The position numbers were made by a program, and so were the translations under genes. Shown in pieces: positions 32,158 to 36,973 of a stretch of DNA of 36,973 nucleotides. Position 1 is the first letter of the stretch. Every line of letters begins with the position of its first letter. The DNA comes from an uncultured Granulosicoccaceae bacterium. GTDB lineage: Bacteria > Pseudomonadota > Gammaproteobacteria > Granulosicoccales > Granulosicoccaceae. Below the pieces are notes generated by a model. It was not told where the DNA came from, did not search any database, and saw only the letters and a list, made by a program, of their open reading frames with translations. The DNA lies in the NCBI GenBank assembly GCA_937922945.1, contig CAKZUP010000157.1:1-36973 (forward strand), in the 5' to 3' direction.

Positions 32158-32688
32158 ATGAGCGAACCTTTTGTAGGCGAAATTAAACCTGTCGGTGTAA
32201 ATTTTGCCCAACGCGGTTGGGCATTTTGCAACGGTCAGTTATTGCCAATAGCGCAAAACACCGCATTATTTTCCTTACTAGGCACTACTTATGGTGGAGA
32301 CGGACGCACAACATTTGCCCTGCCGGATTTACGTGGACGTGTACCAATACACCACGGACAGGGAGCCGGTCTTGGAAACTATAACCTGGGTGCCAAAGGG
32401 GGAGCCGAAAGTTTCGCTTTAAATAGCACTCAAATGCCAGCTCACAACCATCAAGCGACCGTGTACGGAGAGGCCTCTGTGGGTAACCAGCAAGACATGC
32501 AAAATCGTATGTTAGGGGCGCATGAGGGCTACACTAATCGAGATGCAGACAAGGCAACACGAAATATGTCAAGTGAATCAATCACCATGAATCAAACCGG
32601 CGGCGGTCAACCGGTAACTGCTCGTGGCCCTTATCTAGCGGTTGCGTATGTCATTGCGTTGACTGGTCTTTATCCAACCAGAAGCTAA
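32158..32688 (+). CDS. Tail-collar (MdpB-type) protein 1
   Basis: A 176-residue phage tail-collar domain protein of the microcystin-dependent protein (MdpB) type. Motifs are FVGEIKPVGVNFAQRGWAF, CNGQLLPIAQNTALFSLLGT, YGGDGRTTFALPDLRGR, and PAHNH near residue 98. There is no signal peptide. A second copy follows at 32866; both share GNQQDMQNRMLGAHEGY exactly. Such proteins are found in twos and threes in free-standing chromosomal loci, without other phage genes; their job is not settled. A good ribosome binding site (GGGAGAA) lies six bases before ATG. It is preceded by the GNAT gene. Confidence 0.92.
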   Translation: MSEPFVGEIKPVGVNFAQRGWAFCNGQLLPIAQNTALFSLLGTTYGGDGRTTFALPDLRGRVPIHHGQGAGLGNYNLGAKGGAESFALNSTQMPAHNHQATVYGEASVGNQQDMQNRMLGAHEGYTNRDADKATRNMSSESITMNQTGGGQPVTARGPYLAVAYVIALTGLYPTRS

Positions 32689-32865
32689 AAGTAATAATAT
32701 CGTTCAATAAACGAAATAATCAGTTACATAGTTTGTTTCAGAATTCACAATCAGAACACCAGCAATTGGCTGATCAACAAACAAAAAGTAAAAGTAGGTT
32801 ATTAGCCAATCAAGCAAATTATCGTTTTTAATTTAAAACGTTTTTTAATTTATAAGGAGAAGTAT

Positions 32866-33396
32866 ATGAGCGACGCATATCTGGGAGACATTAAACTCGT
32901 TGGTTTTAATTTCGCGCCACGCGGTTGGGCTATGTGTGAAGGTCAACTATTGCCCATTGCACAATACCAAGCATTATTTTCATTACTAGGAACCTTTTAT
33001 GGTGGCGACGGACGAACAACGTTTGGTTTACCAGACTTAAGAGGGCGCGCAGCCATTCACTTCGGAATGGGACCAGGTCTAAGCAGTCATAGCCAAGGTC
33101 AAAGAGGAGGGCAAGAACAATTCACATTGACAGAGGGCCAGCTGCCACCTCACTCTCATACGGCAACCTTGTATGGCGAGACTGATTTGGGCAATCAACA
33201 GGACATGCAAAATCGTATGCTTGGTGCGCACGAAGGGTACGTCGACCCAGATGCATCAAAACAGAATCGTGCCCTGCATCCTGATTCCGTGTCGGTTGCC
33301 AATGCAGGCCAGAGTCAGGCAGTACATCATCGTGGGCCGTACCTGGCGCTGAATTACGTTATCTGTTTGGAGGGTGTTTTTCCATCCAGAAGCTAG
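32866..33396 (+). CDS. Tail-collar (MdpB-type) protein 2
   Basis: A 176-residue paralogue of the 32158 protein, of identical length. It has YLGDIKLVGFNFAPRGWAM, CEGQLLPIAQYQALFSLLGT, YGGDGRTTFGLPDLRGR, and PPHSHTATLYGE. The core from YGE through LGNQQDMQNRMLGAHEGY is nearly identical at the protein level to its neighbour, while the middle (LSSHSQGQRGGQEQFTL) and tail diverge, pointing to an old duplication with selection on the core. A strong AAGGAG lies six bases before ATG 32866. The 177-base gap between the two holds no gene and is AT-rich; it may carry a second promoter. Confidence 0.92.
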   Translation: MSDAYLGDIKLVGFNFAPRGWAMCEGQLLPIAQYQALFSLLGTFYGGDGRTTFGLPDLRGRAAIHFGMGPGLSSHSQGQRGGQEQFTLTEGQLPPHSHTATLYGETDLGNQQDMQNRMLGAHEGYVDPDASKQNRALHPDSVSVANAGQSQAVHHRGPYLALNYVICLEGVFPSRS

Positions 33397-33406
33397 CGGT
33401 CGCTTA

Positions 33407-33460
33407 ATGAGTAACCTCTGTGGTTTAACGAGCATCCGATAAGGGTTCTTGTTTACTCAT
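33407..33460. terminator. Possible hairpin between convergent collar and PhyH genes
   Basis: ATGAGTAA (33407-33414) and TTACTCAT (33453-33460) form an 8-bp inverted repeat around a 38-base loop that itself contains AACC/GGTT pairing. The gap is between convergent stops. No clean T-run is present, so terminator function is only a suggestion. Confidence 0.3.
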
Positions 33461-33481
33461 GCGCGAAGTGGTATCAATAAT

Positions 33482-34267
33482 CTAATAATCGCTCGCTTGC
33501 ACTCGCGAAAACAGACAAGGGTCTGTTGCACTGAGTTTTCTCTGTACGCTTTTAGAAGCAACAAGATGCTCTTGCTTCTGGAAGTTTTGCTCATCACGAA
33601 ACCAGTGCTTCGCGTAACTTAAAAACAAGACAGGACGTGGATATCCGGATTTATTAGCAAGCCCTTGATGCATGAGGTTGTAGTCTGTAAACATGCAATC
33701 ACCCGCATCCAGAACCGGGTCGACGCTGTCGCTATCTAAAGCGACTGCATCTACGTTGTTTTGACTCTCAGGCCAAACACGAGTGGTTCCTGTTTCAGGA
33801 TTCATCGGTACCAGCGGAACCACCATTTTAAGGGCATAGCTTGGTAACAAACGATCGATAGGGGTACCGAACAACCATGGGTGATCGCGGTGCGAAGATT
33901 GCTCCTGCGCACCTGGCAATGAAGTCACACACACCACACTGGCAAGTACCACCTTGTCATCAATTATTTTGCGAACCGCAGGCATAATCTGTGAATTGGC
34001 CAATAGATCGATTGAATCGAAAGGGGCATTCAATTCAACCGAGGTTTTATAACGCTTATTTCCTACGGTGAGCGCATCTTCCTTATCTTCCGGTATAAGA
34101 TGGTGTTTGTAATTCTGTACAAATTCTGTATGCAATAAATCGATAAACGCTTTATCAAAAACGTTGCGTAAAATGGCAAAGCCTGATTTGCGAAACTCCG
34201 CGGCCACGCTCGTTGCATTAAAAATAGGGCCGTTAAAGCTTGATGACATGGAATTCTGATTGCTCAT
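33482..34267 (-). CDS. Phytanoyl-CoA dioxygenase-family (PhyH) oxygenase
   Basis: A 261-residue Fe(II)/2-oxoglutarate oxygenase-like protein. The iron triad is visible: HxD in SSHRDHPW (His126, Asp128) and distal His200 in DYNLMHQGLANKS, followed by Arg211 (YPRPVLFLSY), which should hold 2-oxoglutarate. The N-terminus FRKSGFAILRNVFDKAF is typical of PhyH proteins. No signal peptide is seen. The family hydroxylates diverse small molecules and some peptides, so the substrate is open. It starts nine bases after the end of the FG-GAP/UnbV gene, on the same strand, so the two are co-transcribed and may act on one pathway; this is inference. Confidence 0.9.
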   Translation of the reverse strand: MSNQNSMSSSFNGPIFNATSVAAEFRKSGFAILRNVFDKAFIDLLHTEFVQNYKHHLIPEDKEDALTVGNKRYKTSVELNAPFDSIDLLANSQIMPAVRKIIDDKVVLASVVCVTSLPGAQEQSSHRDHPWLFGTPIDRLLPSYALKMVVPLVPMNPETGTTRVWPESQNNVDAVALDSDSVDPVLDAGDCMFTDYNLMHQGLANKSGYPRPVLFLSYAKHWFRDEQNFQKQEHLVASKSVQRKLSATDPCLFSRVQASDY

Positions 34268-34276
34268 GCTTCCCCA

Positions 34277-36973
34277 CTACTGAGTCTGGCTTGCAGCACG
34301 GCTTATAGAATAGTGTTGACCGACTGCAAAGTTACCGTCCAGTGTGGTGAACTCGCCGTCGGCCCAACGTACGGATATATTAGATACCGATTCGTTGGTT
34401 CCCATACCAAAATGAAGTATTGGAGCATCGTATGATTGATAACCGCCACTTGCCAACAAGTCTCTCATTTGTTTCTTGCCGTCTGCATAATGAATAGTAA
34501 CGTTGGCGCCGATGCCTTTACTATTGCCCATGTCGTCATCCAAATCCACGGTTATTGATCCACCAGAGTAATCGTTACGGTAAACCATCAAAGGCCCCAC
34601 AACCGGTGCCATGATGACATCAAGATCACCATCGTTATCCATATCGATGTAAGTGTACGAGACAATATCCAGGTTACTGGATAAACCTGCCTCGTCAGCA
34701 ACATCGGTAAAACCAACACCTGCATTATTTTTGTAGAGGTATAGCGGATGACGAAGTCGTGCCATTGGTACACCGGTGACAATCAGCAAGTCTTGCCATT
34801 CATCGTTATCAAGATCGGCAAATTTTGCATTCCAAGACCAACCACCGTGCTGCAATCCCAACGCTCGCGCAGCGTCGCTGTAATGATCACCATCATCTTT
34901 GGCAAACAAAAAATTACGACTCATGATGCTGGGCAACCCGGCATCCAGTTGAGCTTCGGTGGGAGCCTCGTAGGCGCTACTGTACGCTCGACAATCCTCA
35001 GCCAGCCTGGGCCAGCCTTTGTCCAGGGTTTCACAACCAACACGGCTTGGTCGTTTATTAATCTCGTCGGTGAACACTTTAAGTGCCAGGCAATCGCTTC
35101 GCAATGAAGGATCAAGCTCTTGACAGGTGAACGCACTGCCACTTCTTGCAAAACTGCGCATAGCCTCGCCCAATTGATGTAGGCGTTCGCAATCTTGCCG
35201 GGTTTGATCGGCTCCAATCTCGCTACAGATAGCCTCGGGTGAATACCACGTAACGCTACCCCGCTCCCAAGCCTTTTGCGCAAGAAAAACTTCCGAAACT
35301 AAGTCATTATCGATATCGGCAGAGGACAGGCTCATCGTACTCCTACCACCGTTCGGCAAGAGCGCATTACTCGATGGCTGCATTTGAAGCTGACCGGTTC
35401 CATCGTTCAGATACACAATATCTGATGCAGCAAAGTCATTGCCGACTATTAAATCAAGCCAATTATCGCCGTTCAAATCGACGAGCAGTGTACTCAGCGT
35501 TTCAGCCGCAACACCCGGTAAGTCCGCTGCTTCAAACCGGCCATTGTTTTGCATAAGCACGCGATTGCGGGCAACTGTTAAAGAGGTATCCTGTCGAATA
35601 TTGCCGATGCTTGAATTGCCCAATACAATATCCAGTTCACCATTATTATCGATGTCGCCAAACGCAGGCGCGGTGACGAGTAACGCATCTGATCTATTGG
35701 GCAGCTCTTGCAATCCATCTGGCCGAAACTCGCCATGGTCGTTAACGACCATCCAGGTACCATTGCGCCACGTTGATACAAATAAATCGAGCCAACCATC
35801 GTTGGTTAAATCCACCAACGCCACCGCACCAATGTGAGTATCGACGAATTGCGGTATGCGAATTTCTTGTTGCTGGAAAGTTGAACCGCGCCTGTTGGCA
35901 TAGACACCAATACCCTTGCTTGATGCCACCACAATATCGTGCCAACCGTCATTGTGAATGTCGCCTGACGCGATTGAGCGCGTTTCACCATAAGGAATCA
36001 GTAGCTTTTGCAACGAGATATTATGCCCTTCTGTTAACCCGACATCATCAGCGTCCAAACGCGTGAATCCGCCAGCGTTCTGAACAGGTATTGAACCAAA
36101 CGTTGCACCGGAGGTCGGTACATGATGATTCCTTGAACGTAAAATGACGTTTTCTGATTCAAGCAAGGTACTGTATTGCATTGAGTACTGTTGTAATTCG
36201 CGCACTAGCGATAATTGGCTTAAATCTGCAGCTGGCCGGTCTTGTGTCGACCACCAGGGGGCAGACCCTGGGTTCGCTGCAACGCCTCGCAGTAACTCAT
36301 CTTGCTGTTTAATGATATCGCGCTTGTGAGCATAATGTGCATACACGCCCCCAACAACAGACAATAGTGCAAGCACGAGCACCATACCGATCGCAACCGC
36401 TTTCGACATCTGACTCCATATCAGCATGAATGGGTAGACAGAAAAAACACCCAACGCAAACAGCAAAACAGCTGCATATGATGCGGGTAAGCCTGCTTGA
36501 AATAAAACCGCCACCACGATAACGTCAAACGCCATTGGTACAGGCAAGAACAACGCAAATAGAGCCAGCAGGAACAAGCCGATAACAATAGCCACACCGC
36601 CTTTAATCGGGACAAAATCCGCCAACGAATCAAAAGGCGCAATGGTGACAACCGCTGCACCAGCGACACCTGCAATAATCATTAACGGTAGCGCCACGCG
36701 CACAATGTAGACGAGATTAACAATCGATTGTTTTAGCACCTGCATTATCGCGGCGCCCCACGTGTGCGCTGGCATGAAACACGAGGGCACCGGTACGGCA
36801 AAAAATCCGCTTGGCTTACTGATACTGCCGGATAAAGAGAGCGGTTTATCATGCGGGTATAACCACCGTACCAGTAGCGGTACAAAAAACAACACAAATG
36901 CCAATGACAAACCTATTTTTGTCCAGGCAAGATACGGCGGGAACAAGGACAACACCATCGTTAAAACGATAAC
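34277..36973 (-). CDS. Membrane FG-GAP/ASPIC-UnbV protein, 5' end beyond the window
   Basis: At least 898 residues; the frame is open to the window edge (five codons, VIVLT, upstream of ATG 36958), so the true start may lie outside. The N-terminal 220 residues hold about six hydrophobic segments; the stretch LPVPMAFDVIVVAVLFQAGLP recalls COG0701-type permeases. After a helix at about 188-208, a large extracytoplasmic part follows with FG-GAP/VCBS calcium-binding loops (DIHNDGWHDI, DLTNDGWLDL, DIDNNGELDI, DLNGDNWLDL, DLDNDEWQDL, DMDNDGDLDV), interrupted by a Cys-rich insert of about 90 residues. The C-terminus is an ASPIC/UnbV domain (GNSKGIGANVTIHYADG, ASGGYQSYDAPILHFGMG, VRWADGEF). It is probably a beta-propeller surface or periplasmic protein. 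The PhyH gene follows nine bases downstream. Confidence 0.88.
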   Translation of the reverse strand, partial: VIVLTMVLSLFPPYLAWTKIGLSLAFVLFFVPLLVRWLYPHDKPLSLSGSISKPSGFFAVPVPSCFMPAHTWGAAIMQVLKQSIVNLVYIVRVALPLMIIAGVAGAAVVTIAPFDSLADFVPIKGGVAIVIGLFLLALFALFLPVPMAFDVIVVAVLFQAGLPASYAAVLLFALGVFSVYPFMLIWSQMSKAVAIGMVLVLALLSVVGGVYAHYAHKRDIIKQQDELLRGVAANPGSAPWWSTQDRPAADLSQLSLVRELQQYSMQYSTLLESENVILRSRNHHVPTSGATFGSIPVQNAGGFTRLDADDVGLTEGHNISLQKLLIPYGETRSIASGDIHNDGWHDIVVASSKGIGVYANRRGSTFQQQEIRIPQFVDTHIGAVALVDLTNDGWLDLFVSTWRNGTWMVVNDHGEFRPDGLQELPNRSDALLVTAPAFGDIDNNGELDIVLGNSSIGNIRQDTSLTVARNRVLMQNNGRFEAADLPGVAAETLSTLLVDLNGDNWLDLIVGNDFAASDIVYLNDGTGQLQMQPSSNALLPNGGRSTMSLSSADIDNDLVSEVFLAQKAWERGSVTWYSPEAICSEIGADQTRQDCERLHQLGEAMRSFARSGSAFTCQELDPSLRSDCLALKVFTDEINKRPSRVGCETLDKGWPRLAEDCRAYSSAYEAPTEAQLDAGLPSIMSRNFLFAKDDGDHYSDAARALGLQHGGWSWNAKFADLDNDEWQDLLIVTGVPMARLRHPLYLYKNNAGVGFTDVADEAGLSSNLDIVSYTYIDMDNDGDLDVIMAPVVGPLMVYRNDYSGGSITVDLDDDMGNSKGIGANVTIHYADGKKQMRDLLASGGYQSYDAPILHFGMGTNESVSNISVRWADGEFTTLDGNFAVGQHYSISRAASQTQ

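Noticed and set aside
32158-33396. Prophage remnant based on tail-collar domains
   Set aside because: No other phage structural, packaging or integrase genes are in the window, and MdpB-type collar proteins commonly stand alone.

Overview
The window reads as a chromosomal segment of a moderate-GC, probably marine or environmental gammaproteobacterium. The basis is a LexA-ImuA-ImuB cassette, a BaeSR-like two-component pair, a SlyD-like FKBP beside a YehS (DUF1456) protein, and MdpB-type collar proteins beside an ASPIC/UnbV gene. Codon use and short gene spacing fit this, but I cannot name the genus. I saw no rRNA, tRNA or CRISPR array.

Layout. 1-922 is an eroded accessory patch: a decayed IS1595-family transposase (minus strand) and a DUF6471 gene broken by a TGA, followed by an unrecognised two-helix membrane protein (899-1963). 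2123-5137 is an SOS mutagenesis operon (lexA, imuA, imuB) with an SOS box over the -10 element; no dnaE2 follows. 5138-5665 is non-coding and holds a 24-bp inverted repeat. 5666-7663 is a membrane GGDEF-EAL protein. 7766-8894 (minus) carries YehS-like and SlyD-like genes. 9145-12113 holds three envelope genes: two membrane-anchored coiled-coil proteins with C-terminal helix-hairpin-helix-like domains flanking a BON-like/OmpA protein. 12227-18718 is a tight four-gene run: secreted alpha/beta hydrolase, NatA-like ATPase, NatB-like permease, and a soluble LacI-type sensor fused to GGDEF-EAL. 18715-20840 (minus) is a chromate module (rhodanese-ChrB, ChrA). 21296-26728 is a polyamine-type ABC importer with a trailing SDR oxidoreductase. 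26884-29681 (minus) holds a BaeS/BaeR-like pair followed by a secreted EF-hand protein. 30076-30960 is dapA. 31600-33396 is an AT-richer island: GNAT acetyltransferase plus two paralogous tail-collar (MdpB-type) proteins. 33482-36973 (minus) pairs a phytanoyl-CoA dioxygenase-like protein with a large membrane FG-GAP/ASPIC-UnbV protein that runs off the window.

How the parts may work together. The SOS operon encodes a translesion mutasome whose polymerase must be elsewhere. Two c-di-GMP enzymes sense different compartments: one is membrane-bound with an extracytoplasmic helical region, the other cytosolic with a sugar-binding-type sensor. The BaeSR-like pair and the EF-hand gene share strand, adjacency and a CTGTAAACC motif in their upstream regions, suggesting an envelope or divalent-cation response.

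The best candidates for under-described systems are the HhH/BON-OmpA/HhH envelope cluster, the LacI-sensor-GGDEF-EAL in an exporter operon, and the permease-like/UnbV fusion with its PhyH partner. All functional links between genes are inference from order and spacing.
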